Shown here in pieces: positions 33,474-43,906 of a DNA stretch of 64,000 bases. The notes beneath the pieces were generated by a model. The model worked only from the letters and a program-made list of their open reading frames with translations, had not been told where the DNA came from and searched no databases. How positions within the stretch are numbered: the stretch's first letter is position 1; each line of letters starts with the position of its first letter. The stretch spans positions 806,001-870,000 of the forward strand of contig JAIWND010000012.1 in the NCBI GenBank assembly GCA_025330725.1. Direction: 5' to 3'. A program made the position numbers and the translations under genes. Source of the stretch: Chlamydoabsidia padenii. Taxonomy: Eukaryota; Mucoromycota; Mucoromycetes; Mucorales; Cunninghamellaceae.

Positions 33474-35296
33474 CTACATTTTGGTAAATGCTAACCATGC
33501 CAATAGAGCAGTGACAATGATATCAACCAATTGAGCGATTAGATACAGGACACAGAGTTTACCGAGACTTCGGATATTTTGCTTCAATTCACCCATCTTG
33601 AGACCCATCCCAATGCTAACAAAAGAGAGAGTCGAGAAGTATTCCGAAACATAAAAGCAAAAATTCTTGACCAATGTTCGTTCATCTTGACCACCAGGAA
33701 TGACAGTGTTGAAGAGGATGGCTGTAACGATGAAACCGAGGACAAACTTGGGGAATCGTTTCCATAACATAATGTAGGCCTTTTCTTGTTTCTTGATCGT
33801 CTTGTTGCTTGGTCTTGTATAATCGCTTTTTCGTCGTAAAGTGTGTACAGATTCCATGGCAATACTGTCATTATTGCTGTAAGAAGGGCTGTTATCAATC
33901 ATCGTGGTGGGAGCAGTAGATGGATGATCATCGTCATTGTCGGGATAAAGTTGTTCATTTTCTTCAAGGTAGGTTTGCCGTAACTCGTACTGTGACCAAA
34001 GCCAAGCCATCGCCACTGATATAGGACCTATTAATACATTCTGCATCATTTTGACAACAGCTGCAGTGGAGATCGCTTGAGGATCATTATAGATACTTGC
34101 AGACGCAATCACCGCACCAGTAGAATCCACAGATCCGCCAAACCAGGCACCAGCAACATTAGGATCAAAATCAAGACTCTTGGCGATATAAGGTAGAGCA
34201 ATGATACTTGGAATAGTAAAGATAGAGATCTATAAAAGAAAAGAAAAAGTAAATGGGTCAGTCATGATATCAAATGATGCATATACAGTACTTACAATGG
34301 CAATAGGCATGTCAGTTTTGTGTGTTGCACCTAAAAAGAGAGCATATAATCAAGATCGAGTTAGTCAATCAGATAGATGCCCTTCGACTCCACTCTTTCT
34401 TACCTAAAGCAGATCCAAGGGCAATAGCAGCAGAAGACCCACAGATAAAAGTAGCCCCTGACATGATGATAGATGTCTGTTTATCAATACCCATCCAACG
34501 CCAACCAATAAAAGCCACCACCATAAACAAGGAAGGAGTGTCAATCCAACTGACAAACAAGGCCCGAGGAGCTAGCGGTTTCAGTTCCGAGATATCGATA
34601 CACAAGAGGACCAAACTGATGGCGATATACAGTTCAGTTTGTTGAGCAATCTTGATCCAAGGAGGCATTGGTTGATTATTATCCTTTTGTAAATAAGACA
34701 ATACGTTTCGTAAGACACAACCAAGAATAATAGCCCAAATAGAGGCACCAAGACTTGCACTATGAAGGACAGCTTTGGTTAAAAGTTGATTAGGTGCCCG
34801 TTCTGTTTGACATGGTCTTTGTCGTTTTCTTACCATTACTAGCCAGCATATTACTGATCAAGGCCACAAAGAATACCACAACGTAACCAATAGGAAACAA
34901 TTGCCAATGAGTAGGTCGATAAAGTGCCATGGCCAGCCAAAGAAGTCCACCCATTACAAAAAATAAAACAATTAAACCATAGTTGCCGATATTTTTAAAT
35001 GTCATAAAAGGGTTGTGTTGCCAAATTTCAAAGACAGGACTGGGGATGCCATGAAGGACACTACCAATGACACAACCAAATAGTATAAAACCAATCCAAC
35101 AAGCCATCCATTCTTCTGTATTCCACCACAAGAGCCAAGGTTTCCATTTATCGTAAAAGGGTTGTCTTTGTTCTGTTGCGCTATTGTTGAGAGAGGCGGT
35201 CGAATTTATGTGAATACTGTAAGAGGTCGCAGTTGACGGAGGTAAACTGGTGGCATCCTTTGTTTTATTTCTAATTCCCAAGTTTTCTTCGTCCAT
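33474..35296 (-). CDS. YeiH/UPF0324-type (Cons_hypoth698) membrane transporter (4 exons, 540 aa)
   Basis: Exons 35296-34834, 34772-34404, 34330-34296 and 34229-33474; phases agree. The protein has about ten hydrophobic segments (for example GLIVLFFVMGGLLWLAMALY, ASIWAIILGCVLRNVLSY). Two signatures point to the bacterial YeiH/YeeE-like sulfate/anion exporter family: FICGSSAAIALGSALG and VAGAWFGGSVDSTGAVIASA, corresponding to the paired G-S-S-A-I-A and G-A-W-x-G-x-S-V motifs. A hydrophilic Asp/Ser loop of about 90 residues interrupts the second half, and cytoplasmic N-terminal 45 residues are polar. An acceptor-like CTACAG directly precedes the ATG, suggesting a 5' UTR intron. The substrate is unknown; sulfonate or sulfate export is the family's usual suggestion. 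Introns show it is a resident fungal gene, not contamination. Confidence 0.75.
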
Positions 35297-36172
35297 CTGT
35301 AGCAAAGATCAAGTTCATTAATTGTGAGAGAAAAGACATGGAAAGAAAAGTAAAAAAAGAAAAAAAAAAAAAAAGAAAAAAAGAACAATTCGCTTTTTTC
35401 GTTGGCGGATCTTTAAATTTCCGACCTGAAAATACTACATACTCCATCACCAGCATCGTGGAACTGAAGCGCCAATTAGTTATATATGCGTAACAAGTTA
35501 ACATAAATCTTTCCGTATTGATGCACAATGATGATCATGTGCCTTTAATCTTTGAATCATTTTACACAAGCAGGTCCTACCTCCGTACAACATGTTATGT
35601 AGTAGTAAATAACACCTGATTCTTATATTGTTAATATTGGTTTTGAGATGGCATGTTTATTGTTACCCTTGAGATAATATTGGGTTGGTTTATATTCATA
35701 ACGATGTAGGTAGGTACGCAAGCGAGTAGGGATAAATGTTTTCACCGGCTGATCTATCACTCTTGATTTTCATTAGTGATTGATCTTTTTGATCAATCAG
35801 GAAGGTCCCTTCTTATCTCAGCAATGATTTCAACCGTTTTCACTGATAACCGGCTATTTCAATTGATCTTCCTCCCATCAACAAAAAAAAAAAAAAGAGC
35901 GTGGGAGAAAATGAACCAGTAAAGTAATATGATTGGTCATTTTGATTTCCCGCCCAAAATTTTTTTATCATTTCATTTCATCGCGCATCATATCCCTTTT
36001 TTCCCTCTCTTTTCCTATTTTTTCCCTTTTCTGATAATTTCTTTGTAATATTCTTTATCCTTTTTATTCTTCTTTGTCTTTCTTTTTATCATATTTACCA
36101 CCACCTTTTATTCCTACATACCCTTTTCTTCTTCTTATTCATAACATAATCATCCTTCTCCTCTCCCTCGAT
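35297..36172. other. Divergent promoter region between transporter and GATA gene
   Basis: About 875 bases between divergent genes. GCGGATCTTTAAATTTCC (about 35406-35423) and TTTTGATTTCCCGCC (about 35939-35953) are motif relatives near each start. A small hairpin, GATTGATC-T5-GATCAATC, lies at about 35778-35798. The GATA leader is very T/C-rich. Confidence 0.5.
35939..35953 (-). promoter_or_regulatory. Recurrent promoter motif variant (GATA factor)
   Basis: Minus-strand reading GGCGGGAAATCAAAA, about 220 bases before the GATA factor start. The extra A makes it a variant resembling an E2F-type TTTCCCGCC site. Confidence 0.3.
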
Positions 36173-37459
36173 ATGGAACAAGACCTTCAACAGCGGATTG
36201 CCCATTGTATTCGATGCCAAACGCCATTCACTCCAATGGATTGGGTAACTGATCTCTGTACTTACTGCCGAAGGAAAGATACAGCAACAGACGAAGATCC
36301 TATCAACAAGTCTAGTCCAACATCTCATTCGGTCGATGTTACTTTTGTCTCTAATAGCAATGTTAAAGAAGAAGGACCCATCAGCTGTGCCAATTGTCAT
36401 ACCACCACTACACCTCTTTGGCGGCGGGATCTAGATGGCAAGAATATCTGCAATGCGTGTGGGCTTTATTACAAGTTACATATGACTCATCGTCCTGTCA
36501 CAATGATGCGGTCGGTTATCAAACGAAGGAAACGGGGCTCTGAAAAGGACAACAAGAAAATCAAGTCAGCACCTACTATCAAGATGGTCCAATCTCTTCC
36601 ACCACCTCCTCCTCCTCCTCCAATAACAACAACTCTATCTCAGCATCAACATCAATTGGGATCACCGCAGCATACATACCACCCTTACCATCGTTACCAT
36701 GTCCAATCTAGTCATCGTCGTTTTAATCAACAACAACAACTTGTGGATGATAAACAGCATAAAGTAGTGGATGATCCCAACAAGTTGTTACCATCATTGA
36801 TCAAACCCACCACGTCATTTGAATCAACATTATCATCATCTTCATCATCATCTTCTTCGTCTTCTTCGTCATCTGTAACAACTCCACCAGTGACAATTTA
36901 TTCATCATCCTCTACTACTTCTGGTTCTTCGGTATCCTCAACACCTCCTTCACCAACAACTGCACTCTTACCTCATCACCAGCATTCCTATCAAACTTCT
37001 AATACAACTTTTCATCATCAACGACACCGACATGGACCAACCTCACCTAGTTTACCCAACGCTTTAGTCAACAACAACAACACATGTCCACATAAACAAC
37101 AACAACAAGAAAAGCGACAATACCTACAACATGAAGTCAATCGGCTGACACGACTATTATCTGAAACAGTCGACATGTTATCCTCCGTCGATAAGGTTTT
37201 AGAAGACTCTCCGGCTTGCACACAATGTAGGCGCCCTCCTCAAGAAGAACAGGTTGCACAATCTCTTTTATCTCTAGCTCAATCTCCTGCTACTTCCGCT
37301 TATCCTTCTATTCATATCACCAAACACAACGAAAGCGACAATCAAATCCAACATTATCCAAAGCTGCCTCCTATTATGACCACCAAGCCAACCTCTACCA
37401 GTCGTACCTCATCACTATTACCAACCATCGTTACATTACGTCCCCTTCCTTTAAAATAG
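36173..37459 (+). CDS. GATA-type zinc-finger transcription factor with C-terminal coiled coil (428 aa)
   Basis: Intron-free. The first residues hold CIRCQTPF and LCTYC (C-x2-C, then C-x2-C), an extra metal-binding knuckle. The GATA finger is CANCHTTTTPLWRRDLDGKN followed by ICNACGLYYKLH and the basic tail RSVIKRRKR, the C-x2-C-x18-C-x2-C type IVb fungal finger. A long Pro/Gln/Ser/His-rich region follows, then a leucine-rich coiled coil (YLQHEVNRLTRLLSETVDML), after which CTQCRRPP recurs. One finger plus a C-terminal zipper is the layout of the AreB/NreB/ASD-4/Dal80 group, which modulates nitrogen-responsive genes. The start at 36173 gives MEQDLQQ; the longer in-frame ORF upstream would encode a T/C-rich leader. 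Subfamily assignment is tentative. Confidence 0.83.
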   Translation: MEQDLQQRIAHCIRCQTPFTPMDWVTDLCTYCRRKDTATDEDPINKSSPTSHSVDVTFVSNSNVKEEGPISCANCHTTTTPLWRRDLDGKNICNACGLYYKLHMTHRPVTMMRSVIKRRKRGSEKDNKKIKSAPTIKMVQSLPPPPPPPPITTTLSQHQHQLGSPQHTYHPYHRYHVQSSHRRFNQQQQLVDDKQHKVVDDPNKLLPSLIKPTTSFESTLSSSSSSSSSSSSSSVTTPPVTIYSSSSTTSGSSVSSTPPSPTTALLPHHQHSYQTSNTTFHHQRHRHGPTSPSLPNALVNNNNTCPHKQQQQEKRQYLQHEVNRLTRLLSETVDMLSSVDKVLEDSPACTQCRRPPQEEQVAQSLLSLAQSPATSAYPSIHITKHNESDNQIQHYPKLPPIMTTKPTSTSRTSSLLPTIVTLRPLPLK

Positions 37460-38190
37460 TATAGTTTTTATGTTACCCACTCTACCCATTACTTTACATA
37501 CTGTTATTTTTTACATTCTATTCATACATTCATTGACAATGCATTTCTTTATCATTACACGCTCTTCCCTCTTATATTATCCCCTCTCTTTTATTTTCCC
37601 ATTCAAATCCATTTATAATTAAAACACATCTATTCTTGTAAATAAAAATCATATGAACAATCATTGTGTGGATTAAGGGGATCCCGAAAAAAAAAAAGTG
37701 CATGTATCATTTTAAAATGCCGTCTTCTTTAGGTTACACTAATTGTAAGGCCGGTTAACACTTTTTCCGAGCTAAAATGGGAAAATGTGGGGAAGCATGA
37801 AAGAATAAAAAGTTGGTAATCCAAGTGCTCCGATTCTTGTATCCAGACGAGACAGGTCTGTAATAAGTAGATCACTACAAAAAAAAAAGGTTTTTCAAGC
37901 CCCGTCCAGGCTGAACCTAACATAGTACTATTCACAAGTCAGGAATAGAAAGACCATTATCCACTCAATTAAACAATCGATGCTGATGATTAAAGTGGCC
38001 TTGTGCATTATTTGGCATGTTTACAGCATAATTTTCAGCAAAAGCCAAGTACTCAGACACTTGTGTCAGTCAGGTCAAGTTGAACATGATCTGTGCCCGT
38101 AATCCCATTCTCCAAAAAAAAAAAAAAAAAAAAAAAAAAATCGAGGTCAAACTTGATTTTCAAATCCCGCCTAGTTTAATGAATGTCTAC
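37460..38190. other. GATA 3' UTR and repeat-rich intergenic DNA
   Basis: T/C-rich 3' UTR with AATAAA near 37640. The sequence then becomes repeat-like, with an A run at about 38116-38141 and the minus-orientation motif TTTTCAAATCCCGCC at about 38157-38171 immediately before the tandem array. No gene. Confidence 0.5.
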
Positions 38191-38870
38191 TTACAAGAGT
38201 CAGGTTAAAACAATCTTGAGGCTATATTGCTTCATACAAGGTACTTTATACAATGGCCATTATGTAAAATTTGTTGGAAATAGGCTAAGGAATGCACATG
38301 GCCACTTTTGTCATTAGCATCACTTGTTCATTGAGACAATAGAGCTCTCTTAAGATTCAAGGCGAGAGTAAGCGGGTTTTGAAAAAAGTTTGGTCTCGTC
38401 TGTCCATTTTCATTCTGCATCCTTTTTTTTTTATAAGTCAGGGTAGAACGATCTTGATGCTATACTTTTCCATACAAGGGATTTGGTACAATGGCTATTA
38501 TGTAAAGTTTGTTGGAAATAGGCTAAGGAATGCACATGGCCAATTTTGTCATTAGCATCGCTTGTCCATTAAGGTAGTAGAGCACTCCCAAGATTCAAGG
38601 CAAGAGTAAGCGGGTTTTGAATTAAGTTTGGTCTCGTCTGTCCATTTTCATTCTGCATCCTTTTTTTAGAAAAGTGAGAGTAAAGCGATCTTGAGGCTAT
38701 ACTGCTCCGTACAGAGGACTTGGTATATTGTCTATTATGTAAACTTTGTTGGAAATAGGCTATAGAATGCTCATGGTCACTTGTCATGAGCATCAGTTGT
38801 CCCTTGAGACAGTAGAGCTTTCTCCAGATTCAAGTCAAAGGGTAAGCGGGGTGTGAAATAACATTTGTCT
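38191..38870 (+). repeat. Tandem array of a 235-240 base repeat (three units)
   Basis: Units begin at about 38191, 38431 and 38666, the last truncated. Each runs AAGTCAGG.TA.AACGATCTTG, GGCTATA, TACAAGG, GGCCATTATGTAAA, TTTGTTGGAAATAGGCTA, GGAATGC.CATGG, GTCATTAGCATC, TTGTCCATT, a copy of GCGGGTTTTGAA, GTTTGGTCTCGTCTGTCC and ATTTTCATTCTGCATCC followed by a T run. The same family occurs at 18.8-19.3 kb. No ORF spans it. The T run at each unit end hints at a head-to-tail insertion or slippage history. Confidence 0.85.
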
Positions 38871-39008
38871 TTCAAAACCAAAAGTAAACCTGTAAATTCA
38901 AAGCCTGTCGGGAGTTCAATTCACGTGATTTTGGGAAAGGAAAGGTTCGTTGATCAACATCAAAAGTAAAACGCCCATAGAGAGATCCACACCATAGTGA
39001 CCACAAAC

Positions 39009-39013
<5 letters not shown>

Positions 39014-39059
<46 letters not shown>
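39014..39059. repeat. Homopolymer of about 46 A
   Basis: A run between the tandem array and the 3' end of the asparagine synthetase gene. Confidence 0.9.
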
Positions 39060-39064
<5 letters not shown>

Positions 39065-39224
39065 GAGTTTTATTGGATAATGAGAACAACTATATCTAGC
39101 AACTAAATACACATCTATATATATATAAAGGGGTAGGGGAGAGAGTTTGTGTGGATGCATGGTTATAAATACTAGATAACGGAGGGAGGACATAGAGATA
39201 TTATACATGATGGTGGTGGATTAT

Positions 39225-41333
39225 TTACTGTTTTAGAGATTCATTATGGACACCTTGAGATCTTCCCGAGGGGTCAGAATCGCATCCTAGGGAGAGAGAG
39301 AAAAAGCATGTGAGTCAAAGATATCCTATTTTTTATATAAAGACTACACTTACCCCATTCACCCTTGGGAATCCATCGCACGACACTGGCAGTACAAGCT
39401 TCTTGAGGATACCATTGTTCAAACATCACACGGTACATGTAGGCTTCCTTGGTGGTGGGTGTATCCTTGGTCCATCGAGATCCAGCCTTGGCGAAGTCTT
39501 CGTCCGATACCTTTGTTAATGAAACTTCCTTGAGTGTGTCGATCCAGCTGTAACCTACACCATCCGAAAATTGTTCCTTTTGACGCCACAAGACATTGCT
39601 GGGTAAATAAGGTTTGGCGGTAGGATCGTCTGAGGTATCAAAGGCCTTGCGCACAATATACTTTTCCATACGGCCCTGGCTACGGTCAGGCATCTTGTCC
39701 TTGGGGTCAATGTTCATGGCGACTTCCAAGAATTGTTTGTCCAAGAAGGGTACACGGGCTTCCAAACCCCAAGCCATGGTAGATTTGTTAGCACGGAGAC
39801 AGTCAGAGGTGTGGAGGTTCTTGACTCGGGTCACAGTTTCTTCGTGGAAGCTCTTGGCATCAGGAGCATAATGGAAGTAAAGATAGCCACCAAATACTTC
39901 ATCGGCACCTTCACCAGAAAGGACCATCTTGACACCAGTGGCCTTGATCTTGCGAGACAACAAATACATAGGAGTAGAGGCGCGAATGGTGGTGACATCG
40001 TAGGTTTCCAGATGGTAGATCACATCACTAACAGCATCGAGCGCTTCTTGAATGGTGAAGGTGTATTCATGATGGATGGTCTTTAAATGTTTGGCCACAT
40101 CACGAGCAGCGATCAAATCAGGAGAGCCTGGAAGACCGATAGAGAAGGAGTGGAGACGAGGCCAGAAGGTAGGACCACCTATATACAATAACAAACATTA
40201 TAAAAGAAAAAAGAATAAGTATTCTTTGTTCTTTCCTCCACTTCCCTTCCCCCTTCCAACAAAAAAAAAAAAAAAAAAAAAAATCATATCCATTTTATGT
40301 ATACTTACGTTCATCAAAGTTATCATCATCAGGGACACCAGCAGAAGCAATCTTTTCTGTTTCGCGAGCAGCAATGGCAGCAATCAAAGAAGAATCTAAC
40401 CCACCTGACAAAAGGACACCATAAGGTACTTCAGCCATCAAACGCTTGCGTACGGAAGTTTCCAAAGATTCACGCAATAGCTTGAGATCTACGGGGTTGG
40501 TAGGCACGCGAGATTCATCCCACCATGAAGGGTTGAACCAGCGAGTGGTTTCACCAGAATCAGAATCGTAAACATGACCGGGAGGGAAAGCAAGGATCTT
40601 GTCACAGTCTTCGTTCAATGATTTCAATTCCGAGGCAAAATAGACAGTACCAGGCATCTTGGAGTCCCAACCATAGTAGAGAGTAGTAATACCAATAGGA
40701 TCACGAGCAGCAATCACCCGGTTACGCTTCTTGTCCAATAACACAAAGGAGAACATACCATCCAATTGTTGGACCAATTCTTTATCCATTTCCTTGTACT
40801 ATATAAATATAACAAGTTTGAGTGAGTATTAATCGATGACCTACTCATTCTTTTATATATATATATATATTGACGCCAGTCTTACCATATGCATAATCAC
40901 TTCACAGTCGGAATGGGTCTTGAATTCATACTTGTTCTTCAAGTTGGCACGCAATTGTTTGTGGTTGTAGATTTCACCATTGACACAGAGAATGAGGTTA
41001 TCGTCATCGCTGACCAAGGGTTGAGCACCAGTATCTATATATAAATGACATTAGTATCAACAACTAATACTTTTGGGTGACAAAATAAAAGTACTTACCA
41101 ATACCAACAATGGCAAGACGTTCGTGAGCAAGGATAGTGTTGTTGGCAGTCATACAGCCAGACCAATCGGGACCACGATGTCTGATCCTATAAGAGCGAA
41201 AATAAAAGAATAGATTAGTTTTATATCCATATGAATTGTCAATATTCACTTACTTTTTGGAAAGATATAAAGCACGTTGACGGAATTCTTCAACATCGCC
41301 TTGGTAGTTGTAGCAAGCAAAGATACCACACAT
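39225..41333 (-). CDS. ASN1: Asparagine synthetase, glutamine-hydrolysing (6 exons, 564 aa)
   Basis: Exons 41333-41254, 41187-41099, 41034-40886, 40798-40309, 40178-39354 and 39286-39225; phases agree. It starts MCGIFACYN, so the catalytic Cys follows the removable Met as in class II glutaminase domains. [36 protein letters not shown] and [10 protein letters not shown] complete the glutaminase half. The synthetase half has the ATP pyrophosphatase loop [12 protein letters not shown], then [31 protein letters not shown] and EARVPFLDK. It ends [20 protein letters not shown], the usual fungal C-terminus. The enzyme makes asparagine from aspartate, glutamine and ATP in the cytosol. The last exon is only 62 bases; reading through its intron would give a wrong tail. 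Yeast has two paralogues, so the symbol is generic. Confidence 0.96.
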
Positions 41334-41447
41334 TGTAGATTAGAAAGTATATAAAAGTTTGGGGATAAAAAAAAAAGTAAAAGAGAAGTAAAGAAAGAAA
41401 TGGAATAAAGCGAAGAAACATGGATCTTTTATAGAATGGGTTTAGGA

Positions 41448-41460
41448 GCGGGATTTTAAT
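41448..41460 (+). promoter_or_regulatory. Recurrent promoter motif copy (asparagine synthetase)
   Basis: GCGGGATTTTAAT, about 115-127 bases upstream of the asparagine synthetase start, in the opposite orientation to the gene. Confidence 0.45.
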
Positions 41461-41769
41461 ATTTTGACATTGTCTATGAAAAAATCCCTCTCCTTCCCTT
41501 GCTTTCAACACCTGTTCCAATACACCCAAGTTCATAAGTAACACCCTCCATCATATGCAATGATTCATTATCAATCTTTTAAGCATTTATTCATTTTTAT
41601 GAATCGCTACGATGATGAACAACTAAACCTATTGACACAAGAATTCGTCCTGATTTATTGGACACCGAGTTGAGTCATCTGGTAGGGGTTTCTATTTTAG
41701 TAAAAGGTAGATTGAAATATTAAATGCCCGATTGCTGATTTTACCCCTCATTCCCAGAAAAATGCACTA

Positions 41770-42200
41770 ACCAATCATACTGAACAAAGCGTCTCATATA
41801 GAGCTTTTTGTTTTTCCCATGTAGAAATATTTGCCATTGTGAAAGGAAGGGCGGTTATCCATGATGACAGGTCTGTTACCACCAACTTTTTGAACAGCAA
41901 AGTGAGCTAACTTCTAGGTACGCCACCAGTCATATTTGATGTGTGGATGTTGATATCGTTTTGGGAATGCATTAGGCCAATCACGGCAATGACTCACTTT
42001 TTCTATAAAGAGAAATCAAGCAGTTGCGGGGTTCCACCCCATTTTATAAGATTAGACAAGGTTTATCGCCAGTCGGAAGAAACGGCTCGAAAGATAACCT
42101 GACTCTTTTGGTGCATAATAATGAATATCCTCGGGCTTTTGGCATGTTCTTATTGTTAACTCTTATTATAACAATGGGTTTCACCCATATGGTTATCAAA
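41770..42200 (-). pseudogene. Decayed protein-coding remnant
   Basis: On the minus strand, 42000 to about 41775 reads as one frame with clear protein character (HCRDWPNAFPKRYQHPHIKY, then KLAHFAVQKVGGNRPVIMD and RPSFHNGKYFYMGKTK) but is broken by two stop codons. Upstream, about 42140-42060, another frame gives PEDIHYYAPKESGYLSSRFF. A splice-acceptor-like TTTATAG separates them. The codons keep amino-acid composition typical of a folded protein, so this is a recently broken gene rather than chance. I do not recognise the family; a domesticated or mobile-element protein is possible. Confidence 0.5.
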
Positions 42201-43453
42201 TGGAACTTTTTGTAAAAGGGATTGCACGGATGATTATTTTAAACACGTATCCTGCAAAAGGTGGCATCATATCAAGTTAGATCTTATCAACGGGATTTGA
42301 ATATAGGCGGTGTTGAAAATGATTTGGATCTTTCTTTTTTTTTTTTTTTTTTCTCTTCCTTCTTCGAACCACTTTTATCTTTTGTCACTGTGATGTAACG
42401 ATTCTACTAGGTAAACCAAGTAATTACAAAGGTGGAAGATTTAAAGTAAAGCCAATAAAAGTAAAACTGGATATACTAATTCACTTTTAATAATAGATAC
42501 CTGGATAATACGGGAAAACTGACACTACTTCTCAAGCCATGACTAGGACTAATAGGAGTATGAATGTCATATCGCCTTTAACAAGATATTACTTGAAAGT
42601 CGACTCTTTTTATTTATTTATTTTTATTTTTTTTAGTTGGACCAAACTGGATTAACGTAAGTAAACTGGAAATAGGTATGTTATCAGGAACCGGAGGAAG
42701 TGGGACAGGATGGGTTTTTAATAACTTCTATTTATAAAAGATAGGTAGGAGGGGCGACACTGTTAGGGGAATACAAGCACATATGCTAGAACAACAAACA
42801 GCACTGGATATTGATACTACACAATGGGTAGGATGGAATATAGAATGATGACTTACTTATTCAAAACTGGGATTAAAGGAGAGATACTATCACACTCCTT
42901 TTTTTTTTTTTTTTTCCTTTATCACATAGATGCCGAAGGACATAAATGAAACTATTTGGCTTAATCGCTATGGCCATCCATAGATGTAATGTATATGCAA
43001 AAGGGGAAAAGTATCGCTCGTCTGGATATAATATATAACCAAACACAAGTCTCGGGGGGGTGAGATCTTCCTGCATTCGAAACTGGTGGTTGATTGGGTA
43101 ATTGGATACTCTGGGTAACATAGTGTAGATAGAATAATAAAATAGAAGATTAATACAATACAATAAAGTCCTATACTTTTACAATTATCTCCATTTGCAT
43201 TATATTGTGCTGTGATATCAAACCTCCCGCCTATCTCTCTCTTATTAAACCCAGGATTGGCATCATTATATGCGATCGCAAGCGCATTATATAGCTACTT
43301 AACTTTACATAGAAATTATTCTTATTCTTCAACTTGTAAATAAAAAACTTGTTTTATCTCCTTTTTACCAACCCACTTTAGTCATCTTCGACTCTTTTTG
43401 TCTCTGTTTTTAGGTAGAGCCCCATGCATAGATCAAGCGGGGAATGAAACGTT

Positions 43454-43468
43454 AAATTGAAACGCCGC
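43454..43468 (-). promoter_or_regulatory. Recurrent motif copy in gene-poor DNA
   Basis: Minus-strand GCGGCGTTTCAATTT with no intact gene start nearby. Confidence 0.3.
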
Positions 43469-43906
43469 TTTTCTTTTTTGCATAAACCAGAAAACTGGCT
43501 CGGGGGTAAAAATACCTCTCCTAGGGGTAAAGACTGTAAAGCAACATAAAGATGCATGCATATAAATAAACATGTACCTATAATGTAAGCCGCATGCATA
43601 GTTTCCCCCCATAACATTATTTCATTAATCATAATCGACATAGTTAAAAGTTAAAAACAATTTTATTTACGTGGTGATGTAAACAAAAGGGGGGGGATAG
43701 AGAAGGGGAGTTACTGTATATAATAAATGAGGGGTATGATGGAATGGAAGTAAACTATTCTAATCATCATCAAGGTAATAATAAGATGTAAAGGGTATAA
43801 TATAACAATGATAAGCACTGATACAATGTAAATGTAAAACAAAGAGGAATAATGGTATAGGAAGGATAAGTGTTAATAATAAAAAATAAAAATAAAAAGT
43901 CGACCA

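Larger units (their letters stand above)
41461..43906. other. Gene-poor interval of about 2.4 kb
   Basis: Contains the decayed coding stretch at about 41770-42200 (separate entry), the motif copies CGGGATTTGAATA (about 42291-42303, plus) and AAATTGAAACGCCGC (about 43454-43468, minus), T runs near 42336 and 42899, and a short coding-like piece near 42767-42850 (plus; HMLEQQTALDIDTTQWVGWN). No intact gene seen. Confidence 0.45.

Noticed and set aside
35778..35798. Perfect 8-base inverted repeat GATTGATC/GATCAATC
   Set aside because: A short hairpin expected by chance in AT-rich DNA, with no link to a terminator or element.
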